This document shows, piece after piece, positions 35,801-50,500 of a stretch of DNA of 64,000 bases (position 1 is its first letter; each line of letters opens with the position of its first letter). Below the pieces are notes generated by a model. That model had not been told where the DNA came from. It searched no databases and was given only the letters and a program-made list of their open reading frames with translations. Source of the stretch: Sipunculus nudus (taxonomy: Eukaryota > Annelida > Sipuncula > Golfingiida > Sipunculidae); contig CM049308.1 of assembly GCA_026874595.1 (NCBI GenBank), positions 36,324,027 to 36,388,026 on the forward strand. The letters run 5' to 3'. The translations under genes were made by a program, and so were the position numbers.

Positions 35801-38800
35801 GATGTGGCCTCCTATTATTACATTTGCCGGATGAATATGTAACACCCAAAACGCATTGTTTTTGACGTTGCCGTTGCCGTAGGTATACGTAGCTTACGTT
35901 GTACAAGTGGACCAATTTTGTAATCTTGCACTATAATATCCTGAGGAGAATATTAACATTATAAAAGGTATATAAAACTATCAGTAATTATGGACGAACT
36001 TAATTTAAAGGAGAATAGATTAGCGACTAGTAATTAATAGTATAGTGATAACAATAATATTAATAAAATAATAATAATATATAAATAGATAGATAGATAG
36101 ATAGAAATAATATAGCGCCAGTTTTCCGATAACCGGACTCGCAGGAATGATGGTTTAGTCTCGATTGAAACTCGGAGATCGCTGATATGTCTTAGCAAGC
36201 AGTTTTACCATCTGAACTGCAGCTAGTCCTGTGCATATAAAACCTGAAATCCAGAAGACTTTAGATGACAAAGCCTTATTTTATAGTTACTTTTGTCCCC
36301 ATTCAACAGACAGTGCAAAAAAAAAATACATGGACCTATACTTAGTATAGACGCAATCATATCGTTTTGTACATATATAGCGGCCTACCATATTTGCGGA
36401 CGTACCACGGTCTTTCCGACAGCGTTCCTCCGGCTTCTACTTGCTGGATACAGAATCGATGGCCACCAAACTCTTATACAATCAGATAGATTCCCATCTT
36501 GAGACTGTCAACAGAGTACTGTCCTGTCCGTATTCCCAAGCCCTTATGAACTAGGGACCCATGCGTCTCAACGCTCAGCTGATATTGTCTATAAGGATAA
36601 AATGATATTGTCAAAAAGCATTTTTAAAATGCGGGTCCTGTGACCTTGACCCTTTACCTATGACCTAATATTCTGAGAACTTACTATCCTTAGACTTGCA
36701 TCATTTGGATTTTCATAACAATCTTTAAAAATAAAAGTGGGCCCAGTGACCTTGATCTCTGACCAGGTAACCTCAAAATCTACAGATTTGTTCCACTTTG
36801 GGTAGGAAAGCCATATAGGCTTAGTGACCTTGACCTTTGACCTTGCGATCCCAAAATCAGTTAGGTTCTTCTCCTATTGGAAGGTCAGATTAACGCAAGA
36901 TGGAAAGTTTGCGAAAAAACTTTTGGCTAAAAATGCATCCTCAGTCTTTTTAAAGAAGTGGGACCTGTCACCTGGACCATTAACCTGATGACCCCAAAAT
37001 CAATACGGATGTTATTTAAGTGGTCGGACCTATATCAGTCAAGTTTGAAATGCATATGTAAAATCATACTGGAGATATCATGTGGAAACAAATTTGTGGA
37101 CAGACGGACGGACCGACAGACAGACAGACGAGCAAATAGACGGACAGGGTGATTACAAGAGGACACCCGCTTATGATCAACAAAAACAACCAGGTTTAGG
37201 AACACTATATGAAACCACAGCTGAGTAACTGACATAATTTGCCATCATTTGACACTCTCCAAAAAAAGAAAAAAAAATAGTAAAAATTAGAAAGAAATAC
37301 AGGAGGCGCCACTAGTTTTCGGGACCAGGTAAAACTAGTCATGGTCAATATTCATTGCAAGATTCATGGCAATCCATGCGTTCATTATCAAGATATTGAA
37401 CGTACGACTAGCAACACATCAGAAAACATTATTGCGATTCATTAGTATGTTACTACGCTTAATAATGCTATACGCAACCATAAGAGCGAATATATTAAAC
37501 ACCTTACTGTTATTGCACGGCATCTAGAGAAAAATGGCAGTGGGATATCTATAGCGGTAGGATGGAAGGGTTATTACGCTTTTTACACAACGCTTTACAT
37601 ATAGGCCTACTACCTATATCGTAAGCGCTGTTTGTTTTGACCTCGTATGCCGAATCGCTACACCAGAGGGGAGCACTGTATTTTGGTTCAATTAGAGGAG
37701 ACCCTGTGCTGGAAGACAAAACGGTTTACCAGCCAAGCGAGGAATACACGGAGCCAATGTTGTTCATTTCGTTTTGAGTGACAGCTCATCGCCCCGGCAA
37801 CCGTTTGAACAGGCCAAAGCCTCAAAGAGAATGGCCCCGCAAGTGGTTTTCACAGGTCCTTGGGCACATCAAGTGGCGCATAAAGCGCAGCTATGGGTAG
37901 AGCCAGGATGCCTGTCGAGTGTTTGTTAATTGGCATCAGGTTGGCTGCTTGTCACGTCATACGCACGTTTTTCAGCAGACAACGAACCGCCACCTGGTGT
38001 TTAAGTGTATCATAAACGGTCAAACCAGGGTGCGGGAAAATGAGTTGCTTCTTTAGAAGCGCAAGATTCCCGCTGCCCCAGGGAGCGTAAAGGGTTATAC
38101 GCACATCTTCCTCCTCTCGCACTTCCTTTGGCAGCTTTTCCTCCTGCTGTTGCTGCTGGACCTCCTCCTCTCCATCAGCATATACTTCATATCATTACCT
38201 CTAGCCTTAAATCCCCCCCCCCCAGCCGCTGCATACTTTCTATCTGGTTGCCTTTGGTTGTCTTTTTGATTGACTGTTTCTGTGCACAGATGACTAACCC
38301 TTTGACAACCTTACGCCAGAGGTCGTCTCTACTCAAATCAAACCTCTTCCAGTTTGGAATTGTGGGACTACGTGTCTTTACTGTGGCTAGGACTACTTGT
38401 CTCAACTGTCAAAAGATAAAATCAAAATTTCAAGCAAACACCTTCTGTTTACTTTTCACATGCGCATGTACACATCATTATTATTCATTCCATGAGCTCC
38501 TAATAAAAAAAAAAACCCCATGTCATGTAATTTGCCTTATTCAAACGTATTTGAACGGACTACCTCACCCTCTTCACTACATTTATACCTGCGTCATATG
38601 TGTGTGTAGAAACCCCGGTGTATTATGGGCCGTAGACTCCAAAGTATACGCCCCCTTAATGACAGAGTTGTACTCTTGAGAGTCCGATTTTGCAAAGGAT
38701 GACCCTTTGACAATACATTGTCCATTGAAACTTATTTATACTCGAAGAAAACGTGATAAAAGTGTCCTTTGTAGCTCTTTTTAGCAGCTTTGTATCTGAA

Positions 38801-41461
38801 ACGTAGCCCCTAAGTTATACATGTAAACTGTATTATAAGTACTTCTTGCAGTAGCTTAAGTAATTTGGATTAGTTCGTAGTAAGTCTTAATGATTCTTGA
38901 TTAATTCAGAATTATTCTTAGGTACTGCGTTGGTCCTTATTCGCTGTGTTGTAGCCAGTTCTTAGGAATTCGTAATACATCGTGGCATTTACGCAGTGAC
39001 ACGTACTGGTTAATTACCCATGATGCGTCGCGATTTGCCCGAACGTATACCCAGTAGCTGACGTTAAGCTTACGATCTACCGCGAAGTACCCATCACGGG
39101 CTACGAAGCGCTTCTAAGAGTTACATATGACCTACGAAGTTTGACAATTCTTAGCGGCGGCCAAAAAGTTTTTAAGTCGACTCAAAATCGAGGGCTACGC
39201 TCACTCACGCTACGCCAATAGTCGGCACGTTAGAAGTACGAATTACGCAGAAGCCCTTCACGAGCTCCGACGAAGAGCCAAGATTCCAAAAGATGTCCAA
39301 TTTGAGGCGCATCGGGGGCCCAATTCGTACAAGTTGGGACGCCCCTTAATTAGAAGCATCTAGGGTATTCGATTTGTGCCTCGCTAACGGACGGACGACA
39401 GACAAAGCGCCATTCCTTTTCCTCAGTTGACTTTCAGTCAGCTGAGCTAAAAACCATCACCAGGCAAACAAATGAATCAGGCTGCCATTTTGCGTACAGC
39501 TTAAACCCGGATGTCGCAAGTCACATGTCAGAATTACTTAGGGTTTACCGCTAGTTTAGGTAGAAATAAGACAGTAATGTGTTTCTTTGTGCTCAGATCC
39601 AGGTGTCTCGGATGGGACAACCCTACGGTACCTGTGTGGTGGTACAGAACGACCATCAGGCCATCCGGAATGTATACGAGGAACTGTACCCGGTCAAATA
39701 CAGCGCATCGGTAAGACTTTTATCTTTGGAACATTTATTTATCAAATCAAAATGCATTTACAAATGCCTGTGCACTTTAACTCTATGTAACTACCTGATG
39801 TGAAAATATGCATGTATTTTGTAAACAATTATTTAGTCTATTTATCCGCTTGAACCATGGTGGATTATATTGTTAAATGATTGTTTCACGATTCTTCTTG
39901 ATTTTTTTTGTGATTAATATTCTGAGATTACACTTGAAAACTGCATTGTATCTGCATATAAAAAAATAGGATTTCAGCTCTCCATTTAATTGCAAAACAA
40001 ATGCAGAGATTCTTGTGAAAGGCACATTGGCATAAAATTTGCAATCCCTACACGCACTGAACTATGCACTTAACATGAACAATGCTCCTCCAGCAAAGGG
40101 AGACTGTATAGAAGTGTTTTTTTGTCTAGATGAAAAGATCTTTAAAAAAGTTCAAGGTACAACTTCTTTATGCAAAATAAAAAGAAAGAAAAGAAAACAA
40201 CTCAAAACCTGTGGTACGTATTGGTACGTATTGGGTGTCATGTGAAAGTCCATACACCGTCAATACCACTGTTTATGTTGACGATAATACTGTTTATGTT
40301 GACGATAATACTTGTCTTTCAAGTCTCCCATCGATCGCCTGTACCTTGCCTTTCTGAATAAGTTCAACATATGACTTTTTCTGCCCTTCGATTTTTTTAA
40401 CAAGTAACTTCTCGTTTATTAAGAAATATGTGCCGTAAGACTAAAAGCATTTTCTGGTTTTGTCTTTTTCCCCCAAATAGTACAGCAATAGAAATGAAAG
40501 GAGTTAATGACCTACATATTACTGTCCTTGCTTCTAGCGTGATGAACTATAATGTATATGCGCCATATATAAAGCATTATTTGTAGTGTTAAATTTGATA
40601 TGGGGAACAATAAGAGTGAGTGTAATAGGAATATGTGTATATCACATTTTCAAATAGTAGCTTTCTTGGTTATATGAACTAACCATACTGCCCTTACCTG
40701 GCATATTAACATTTTAAAGGCAGTGTTTTTAGGGGTTATGTTGCACAAAAAAGTAGATGGAATAAGATGGTAAGATTACTTTATCATCACCGTGAACAGT
40801 GGAAGTCGTATATAGAAGACGAAAGTACCAAGGACTGTTAAAGAAGGAATTGCATATTTAGCTGCCACTGGCCATGTGAGCTCGTGTGATGTTGCTATAT
40901 TTGGAGACGATTGCTCGATAAAATGTAAAGATTAAGCTCTTTAAAGTTTAACTTTTTGCGTACGATGTACATTAGTCACGGAGAACATAGCGTCGTTAAG
41001 TCCCGAGGTACGGTAATTACGTCAATTCATTCCCGGCAGTTTGAATGATAGAAAACTATCGATTCGTCTATTTGTGAAATGAGAAAGTAAGAAGAACCCT
41101 TTAAACTGGAGTAACGCTCTCTCAAACACCATCCGAAAGAAAGGGTATTTGCATGAATCAGTTTAAAGAGAAATCAGTGAACCTTCGCAATTCGCCATTC
41201 TTCAGAGGCGCCCATCAATATGATTGGCTTATTGTGATAAGTATTACTCCTACAACAATCAAGCCGGTTGCCGCGATCTTAGCGGCTTTGCCGCCTCGCA
41301 AACAATGGCCACTGGTTCATAATGTCTTGCAAGTCTGTATTTTACATTACACAGCATCCGAAATAATGAGACAATGTTTACACATTAAAGAAATAATAAG
41401 GGATGTAAATAAATTATTAAACAGATATACACATATTGACACACACACATATACATGTGTC

Positions 41462-41511
<50 letters not shown>

Positions 41512-44500
41512 ATATATAACACTGATTTCCCTCATTCGGTGATATAAATGTATCATTATTTTAAACCACAAACACAGAGCTTACAAATAGTGGTGGTGAC
41601 TATATCGTAAATGTTCTGTTCCCTAAAGTCGGCACCTAGCAGACCTCTACAAAGACACAGTTCAAATGGACAGTGTGTAGATAATTTTATTATGTTTGCA
41701 TTGCATTATAGTACCTCCTCAGCGCCCGTTCATATATACATACACCCAAAACTGTATTAAAGAAAAACAAATACGTTACGTGGATTTTACAGAGATAACT
41801 ATGCAGACAGGAGTAAGAGATCACACGGCAATTAATATACGCCGTTTACGACTGAGCGATCTTTCATATACAGTCAAGCCTGCTTATTGTCATATCGATG
41901 GTGCATGCATAAATTATGATAATAAACGGGATGTGACATTATGCGGGCTTCAACATCGATTTCCTTTTGAGTCATAGAAGAAGCGTTATGTCTCAAATGA
42001 TATTAAAAAAAAGTCAACAAAAAGGAAACAGAAACGTTTATGATATTTTTATTGCACATCGGCATATCAAATAACTTTTATACGCACCTGAGAATTTATT
42101 TCCTGTAAGGGTTGTGCCGCATGCCGCTATAACTGACAAAAATCCGACTTGCCAACAGAAAGAGACGTATCGTCTGGGTCACGAGGTTAAATGTTTGGAA
42201 ATATGCGGCACAGTGACAACATTATGCGTAGGCAAACTATTTTACTAAATAATTATTTTCCCGATCATTGCGCCTTATTTTCCGGATATCTTATTAATGA
42301 CTCAAAGTTCCATGAGCGTCTTTCTGATAGGACTGTTGGGGGAGCAGCCATCGTCATGACATTGTCAACTTTTTTAAGTTTCACCTCGATTGAGGTTTTG
42401 GACCGAGTATCTTCTGCAGTGCTCAAAAAACCTCCAGCTTTTCGTGGACCCTTTAAGGGGATTTACAGTCGTTAGCAACGTTATAAGAGCTCGGCGAAAC
42501 ATCACCGAGGTGTAAACCACGACCTTGCAAAGGCCACGAGTTCATTATGTATGACATGTGATCGTAAACATCGCCCTTGTTAATGTACGAAAAAACGAAA
42601 TGATCTGGATTACCGTGGTATATATCTAAAGACGTTAATTAGCAAAGGGACGGTGAGTGACCTGTATGCATCACTGCACTTCCCTGCCGCACACAGGAGG
42701 GAGATGAGATCGTTTGATACGCCTGACTGATTGCAGGCTCTTGGCCTCGTTGATCGCTGTGTCGGCATCTGATATGATATTAACTGCGATCTGGTATCAC
42801 TGCCAAGGGTTCCAAGCATGACAATAAACGGGATTATGACAATATTCCATGATATTTAACGGTCAGATTTACCATTGATTATATAGGAAATGGTTTGGGA
42901 TTTCTGATTTATGTGACAATAAATGGGAATTTCTATTAACCGATATGACACAAAGTGGGCTCGACTGTACATTCAAATGTTGGATAACCTTTGAAAATAA
43001 ACCTCTCTTTCCTCCAGTTTCGGTCTATATGTACACTTTAATTAAACAAGAAAATATATCATTTCTCCAGTTTCAGCCTATATAAGCTTTGGATATTCTA
43101 GAACTCTTTTCTTCCAAGTTCGGCGAAATCTATCTTTCCTACAATTTGGTCCAAGTACATTAGAGATAACCAAGAAAATCGAGTTTTTTCAGTTTCGGCC
43201 TATGTTAGTTTTGGATAACCCTGAAAACCCTCATTTCTTCGAGTTCCTGCCTCCGTAACTTTTAGATTCCTAAGAATTTTTTTTTATTTCCTCCAGTTTC
43301 GGCCTGTGAAAGGACCTATAGAAGAATCTTTTGTCTGCAGCTTCGATCGTTTTGGACAACAGTCCTGGACGGCAGTTTTCATATAAGTGAGACTGTACCA
43401 GTCGCCCTCTCGTCTTTTCTCCTCTCTGTCGTATACATATTTGATATTTTTTACCAAGGCCTCTTTGTCGATGGAAACTTATTTCAAGGCCTTTAAGCCC
43501 AAAAAATTTAAAGGTATGGTTCTCAGGCACCGCCCGCATCAATTTTAAACCCCCGCATCAAAACTTTTTATTTTGATTTTCAATTAAAATTTTCCAATTA
43601 TGAGCTGCTGCCGCTCCGTAATTTCTTTCAAGAAGATAAAACCATACAATTTCCTTTGTTTTGTAGTGCTTTAACTTATTTAGCAAAATAAAACTGTTAT
43701 TTTCTTGCTTTACCCTTATCATTTGACATTTTTTATCGAAACATACCAAAAAATTTAAAATAAAAAGAGCGCCCGCCCGCATTGATTTCTGAAAAAAAGT
43801 GCCTGAGAACCATACCTTTTTTTATTTTGGCCTTATACTTTGAGTTAGCCTGCTCAAGTGACTGGCTTTGCGGTCCGATCAATGCCCGCTGACACATTGA
43901 TGAATCACCACTCGCCTTCAGAATAGCTGCGTTATTTCTGCACGATTTTGTCATACATCTATTTTGGTGTTTTTAATTTCATGAGATTAATCTTCCACTT
44001 AAGAATGAAACCATTAGATGTGCACATGCTTTTAAAGCTTGGAGGTTCTCGTGGACAATAGGAAAAGCAGGAAATCATAAATGGATTAAGCCATAAACTC
44101 ACTTGCTCCTTTCGAAACACTTACTGCCTGGGCCGGTGTTTTATGATATTTTCTAATATTATCATAAAAGTTTAACGGATAATTCTATTGACCAGTTAGT
44201 GAAAAGTCAACTCGGAAAGTGCCGCTTTTCTCGCTGATCCCACTGGTCATTGTTAGATTGACGGAAAATTAAAAAAAATATAAAATAAAACTACTTCCAT
44301 CACCTCCCCAATATTTACTGTAAAATTCACCTTAAATCTGTGTAAATAAATATATTTATTTCAAGCAATTTATACGGCACATTTTATGAACATTTCAGTC
44401 AGAAAAATCAAATATTGTTCACATCATAAAGCAAGATATTGTTTGATCATGATTTGTCGAACTGTTCGTTACCTAAGCAATATAGTTTTCGCCGTCGTGG

Positions 44501-47500
44501 CTTTGTGCGTTATCAAATAAAATTGAAAACTTTCTTAGCTCCCTTTTAAAAATAGTAATTTTCTGTATTCTGTGCCATAAATATAGTACTTGGTATTGTA
44601 GCTAACTCCTTGTTTGTAGCAGATGTCATGTCTTAGTTGATTTAACATTCATTACTTAAATTGCTTTTACATATATTTACTTGGTAAATTGCGAAATATA
44701 ATGAAACATCCAAAATAAATACCAACCCTTTGATACGACCATGCCTTAAAATACCCGAAGTATATCTTACATATAAACTAACGTCTTAACATAATCTGAT
44801 CGTCTCATCATAATATACTGAGCATTTAAAAACATATGTATTACTATTTCAGAGGCCACATCACTTTAAATCTATATGTAAAAGCAAACCACCTCATATG
44901 TCCTTTATTATTACCAAGATATTCGTGGACTACCAGAAACTGTGATTTTACAAGTAATAATCAGCGAGTAAATTAATTTTTATAAACTTGTTTTTTGTTA
45001 AGTCTTGAGAAATGCGTTTTAAGTTCAGGTTTGGAAATGCGAGAAACGAAACAAATATAGCTTCAAAGTGTCTTTTCTTGACCACAGTTACATGTTCATT
45101 TTATGAAATAAAATGTGTCTTTTGTACTTATAGCATATATACCTACGAGAGCTAAAGTTGGGTTATCTCGCAAGTAGCCGTAAGCTTTTTGTAACACAAT
45201 CTTGTGTTACCGATGGCTCATAACAAGAGAACACTGTCTTTTATTCAATTGATTTAGTTCTTTTTCTACCCTGCCTTCCGACACTAGGTTCCTTGCTGTC
45301 ATGTGTACACATTCATTTAGCGTTCCGGATTCACTTACAGCGGCAAATAAAGCATAAAACAGCGGAAGTGAAACCATGGACGTCGATTTAGACCTTGCCT
45401 GTATCGACAGTCACCATTATCCGTGTCAAGCGCAGTTCTAGGTGACTCTGAATCATACATGAAAAGAGACAAGGGCCAAACCAAAAATTACAATTGTTCT
45501 AAAGAACCGGCTTCTGTGGTCTAGAGGTACAACACATATCACAAAGCCCGCAAGTCGTGAGTTCAAATCTCAGCAGAGGACCGGTGAGATTTTGTACGGT
45601 CGGCATACCCAGCCTGGGCGCTTTGTAGGCTTAATGGGAAGGTTGTGCCCCACAGCCTTGTATCATTCACAAACGAGTGCGTCTTTTTATTGGGGGGAGT
45701 CCTCAGTCTAATTGCCCGGGAATCGAGATAAATACACAACCAGGACCCGCAGCTGCGGTAGGCACCGGGCCAGGATGACACCAGGATATAAAATAAAATG
45801 ACAAGAAGCGAGAGCTACCTTCCTGTCACGCAGTCCAAAACAGAAAATGGAACTCTGCAGAAGTACATACCTGGTCTAAGACTTAAACAAGACATTACAA
45901 CTAGGGACCTATGAATCTCGACGCTCAGCTGAATTTGTCTATCAGGATATTTTTTTTAATGAGCTTTTTTAAACTGTGGTGTGGGTCCCTCGTCCTTTAC
46001 CTTTGACCTTGTGACAAAAAATTCTGAGAGCTTAATTACTATCCTAGACGTACAGCATTTAGATTATCATAACAATCTTTTAAAAAATAGTGAGTCCAGT
46101 GACCTTGACATCTGACCAGGTAACCTCAAAATCTACAGATTTGTTCCACTTTGGGCAGGTAAGCCATGTTCGAAAGATGGAAGTTTGATTTACAGTGGCC
46201 TTCACCGTTGACCTCGCTACCCCAAAATCAAAATGATTCACACTTTAGTGATGGGTCATTAACAAAATAAAGTTAGAAATCTGTCTATCCAAACAAGAAT
46301 TATCGTCCATAAACTAATTTATGGTTGGCCTTTGAGCTTTGACCGTAAAATCGAGAAGAACCTTCTTCTCTTGGCAGCAGTATCTGAACGATGGAATATT
46401 TGTGATGATAACGTTTGGCTTAAAATGCATCCACATTCTTTTTTAAGATAGTTCCTTGACCTTTGACCTCATAACCCCTAAATCGACATGGTTCTTACTT
46501 AAGTAGTGGGCCAATATTTAAGGCAAGAGAAGTCAAACTGGAGTTAGAATTGCCGGACTTTTTTTGCGGTTTAAAAGTGTTAAAAACATTTTTACGTGAA
46601 CAAAAGTATTTATGATTGCGCTCTGAGTTCTCGCTTTATAAGTGCTACCTGCTGCTATGTGTTCCATGCAAGTGTGATTGAAAATGGAATAAACCTTGTG
46701 TTGTTCATGTGCATCAGTGTCCCCCCTGTTTGTATCCTTCATGCAAGCTGGCAAGATCTGATCTTTTTGTCTGGTGAAAAGGAAATCCCCCGCCCGCTCA
46801 ATATGTTTTGACCCGGAGTCCCGTATAGAACGATTTTTTGGTGTTATTAGTGGTTATGGCGTTTTAGAAGATCCAGGTTAAACATGTATGTCGACCTATT
46901 ATTCCTCCAACAACCTGTTCAAGGTGTAACAAGTGCTATACCAGAGACCGCAACAAGTGGAAACGCGCGTCTCACGCTAACATAATGTCAGAAAACGCCG
47001 ATTTCTCTCGACCCGCTAGTCCTATAGACCTCTCAATTATTAAGCATTAATATGTGGTTGCTATAGGTGCTTTTTTTTAGACACGCGTGTTAGTTTTCCA
47101 TATCTGGTTTATTGATGTAATATTTCTTATGTCTGAATGCTACGTCCGTTGTCGTATGTGACAACCCCGCAGGGCAGAACATTTTACTGCACCCAAGGTG
47201 AATTCCATTGAACCCCACATTTTATAAACCTCTCAGTGATATGTTTGAGACAATATGCATTGTACTAGCTCGTATGATTTTTTCAACTGTTTTAAAATGA
47301 AACTAAAATACAAATTTCAGCCAAGGACACCTGCAGTCTTGCAGGCATTCGTCAGTCAGAATTTTTGATTAGCACCTGACAGCACGCTATATTTGTGTTT
47401 TCTAAAAGCTTCCAAGCATAGACTTTAAAGTCTATGTTTTATATTTACCAATTCCAATGTTTATACTCTAATAAATGTCTGCATTAAAGTAATAAGTGGT

Positions 47501-50500
47501 ATAGCCGTGTTAGTCTGCAGTAGAATCATAGGTAAAGATAAAGAGTGACGCCTTTTAGATTGTTCAATAAACAAGTTAGTTTTCTAAAAGGCGTCACTCC
47601 AGAAGCGGAACCGGGGGGGGGGGGGGGTTCCAGGGGGTCCGGACCCCCCTTTTTCATCAGAAACAACGTTTTTTAAGAGCTTCAGACAAAATTTTGCCGC
47701 CTGGACCCCCCCCCCCCCTTTTCAGACCTGATGACCTTTTTTTAGGGTTTTCATTTGTCCTCCTGGGTTGGACCCCCCCTTTTCCTCAATACAGGATCCG
47801 CCCCTGCACTCTTTATCTTTACCTGCGCTTCTACATTAAAGTATGTATTTCTGTGGTCAATTTGACTTGAATTTGACAGGAATACCTATAAAAAATAAAT
47901 TAAAGCATGCTGTTTCATGTATTAGTAACAATACAATTCGGTGGCTTGAAAGTTCCTGTACGCATGCATCCGACGGGACCTTGCAAAACAAGATATGTCG
48001 GGTTGTAGATCAACAGTCTATCGATTGGAGACGTTTTTGAAAATCTGGCAAATCATATAACGGTTCCTCAATATTGAAAGTCTCCCGTGCAAGTGTTCTT
48101 GTTGATATATGGCATGTGAACAGTTTTGATTTCCGTTAATAATCTAGACCCGTCACGTGTGCGCCTGTTCAAAGTTCATGATATAACAAGCCAAGGGGCC
48201 CGCTGAAGTAAGGTCTCTGTTCAATAAAACATGACCTGGCTCTCAGAAAGATGGGGTAAAGGGCAAAAAAAAATTTGGTTCTCAGGCACTTTTTTCAGAA
48301 GTCAATGCGGGCGGGCGGTTTTTTATTTTTAATTGTTTGGTATGTTTAAAAAAATCAAATGATAAGGAAAAGCATGATAATAACAGATTTAATTTTGCTA
48401 AACAAGCAAAAGCACTACATAACAGAAGAAATTTTATCAATATTGTATGATTTGATCTTCTTGAAAAAAATGTCCGAGCGGCCTGAGCTTATAATCGGTA
48501 AGTTTCCATTGAAAATCAAAATAAAAAAAAATTTATGCAGGGCTTAAAAATTGACGCGGGCGGTGCCTGAGAACCATACCTTTTATTTATTTTTTTTTTG
48601 CCTAAATATAATGGCTTTAATAAAAAAAAAACACACATACACACAGCCCGGTTACATTGAAGAAAAATTTGAAATAAACTCAACCTGTTTAGCATTCGTA
48701 GGATACTAGTGGATGTCTGTTTTGCCTGACGACAATTTGCCTCACACGGTAGGGTAATGTGCATCATTTCCTCCGCCAAGGAGTTTATGTTTACACCCGT
48801 GTCTGTTCTAAATTATTTTTTAAATTATGTTAGCAGATTACACAAAAAGAATAATGATCAGATTTCCAAGGAAATTTGTAGAGGGGATGGGTATTGGTCA
48901 GGAGAGAATCCATTAAAAGTCAGAGCAGATTCGGAAGATTCGGATCAAGAATGATTTGCCTTGACAGAACCATTCGTTCTACTGAGAGTTCAACATTATA
49001 GTTTCAAAGGCAATTGGGCCTTTTAATGTTTTAATGACTGTGGGAACATGAGACGTCGCCTGAACGGTATAAAACTGCTAAGAAAAGGCCGGTTGTTTTG
49101 TGTATTGATTTGGTCAATAAAAAATATGTTTCCAGGCCTGTCAAAAGACGTGTTACCAGCGTCACGTGTGGCAAAGGTGCGGTTGCAGCGACCCCCGCTT
49201 CCCGATCAATGGCACGGCTCTTGGCAACTGGAACCAAACAAATGTTGCAATATGTGAGTCGCAGAATACGGAGCAAGGTAAGACATCGGAACAAGAGTTT
49301 GTCAAGGCACGCAGCAACGTCATATCACACTCTCAGTATTATAAATTCTTATCAATATTAAAGGCCAGATTGCATGGAACATATTTATCGGTATAGGAAA
49401 GCTTAATTCCATCAACTTTCTTTTTGTATATATGAGGTACCGTGTTAATGAACCTATTACAGTTTTGAAAGAATTCTATATAAATTCATAAAATAAAGAT
49501 AAATGTGAAATACAAACAGCACACGAACATATCCCAGGGATTATTATTATCATTATTATTATTATTTACTTTGTGTTTAGTTATGTTCTAAAAATATTGT
49601 TTGCTGTCCATCTTTTATGTTACAACGAGGACAAAGAACTAACAAAATCTATTTCAGTGGCTTTCCTTAAAGCTGCCCATTCACCTTCCTTTTGAAAGAA
49701 ACAATTCTAGTGATTTCTAGCTTCCTTTGTATATATATTAAGGGTCCATAGTTGCAAATCGCCGTTTGCAAAGCTCTGGCATATCTGACTTGCCGTAATA
49801 TGCCCAGTTTGAATGGGCTTTGATTATTTTGGCATATTATAAACACGTTGAAATAAACAAAACAAGCAGTCTATGCGCCCTGAAATTCATGTTTTCTGGC
49901 CTATTTTTTATTACAGCTCCAAGGGATTACTTTTGATTATAAAGGTCAGCTATAGGAATAGGCCCCTTTTACCAAATGCGCCGATGTGTCAGTGCCGTCG
50001 AATAACGACATATATGAAAATATATATTTGCATAAAGTGTGAATACATATTCATGGAAGGACATTAAATCCAACTAATGGTGCTTCAAAGCATTTATTTT
50101 TCCGCCCACCATTTTACAGCCCATCTGGCGCTACCTATGTATTTTGAATGGGCATGGTTTGCTTTCTCACTTCAGTGCATGTGAACTGTTCGTTTGATCA
50201 TCAAGAGGCTTATCTTAATGGAAATCAATTCACATCGGTCTTGTTGCAGTTTATAGTAGACAGCTGACAGTATTCCCCTGCTAAACCATAGTACACATGA
50301 AACCCCTTTTGATATTGATTTGTAGTATAGCTTGTAAAACCTCGGGTAGGTCTTAGGGAAGTAAAGAAACAAATGTCAATATACGTGTCTGATACACGAA
50401 CCTGGCCGCTGCATGTGAAAAATCGAAGTTACCGTAGAAACCAAGCCGCGTTTATGACTTTTACTCTCAGGAACCCCAGACGTTAAGTTGGAATTGTTTA

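Larger units (their letters stand above)
34655..39596 (+). other. Intron 5 (4.9 kb)
   Basis: GT-AG, phase 0. Contains two R2 copies, the tgacctt repeat (36551), a short (ataga)n tract near 36085 and a compositionally distinct stretch at 38985-39330 rich in tacg/ctacg words. Confidence 0.85.
39711..49135 (+). other. Intron 6 (9.4 kb)
   Basis: GT-AG, phase 0; the largest intron. Contains (AT)n at 41462, both MITE family 2 copies, a SINE, the second tgacctt repeat and the hairpin with nested MITE. Exons 6 and 7 join without a gap in the conserved protein, so no coding exon is missing. Confidence 0.85.

Noticed and set aside
38128-38679. 183-codon open frame, the longest in the window
   Set aside because: Its start is a CTCCTC/poly-C low-complexity stretch and its latter two thirds lie in dispersed repeat R2. 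No domain, no codon bias and no splice context.
41153-41542. 129-codon open frame
   Set aside because: Its end is the translation of a GT/AT microsatellite (CVCVCIYIYIY). The remainder shows no family features.
45509-45582. Possible functional tRNA gene
   Set aside because: A- and B-box-like sequences are present but the acceptor stem does not pair well and a SINE body follows.
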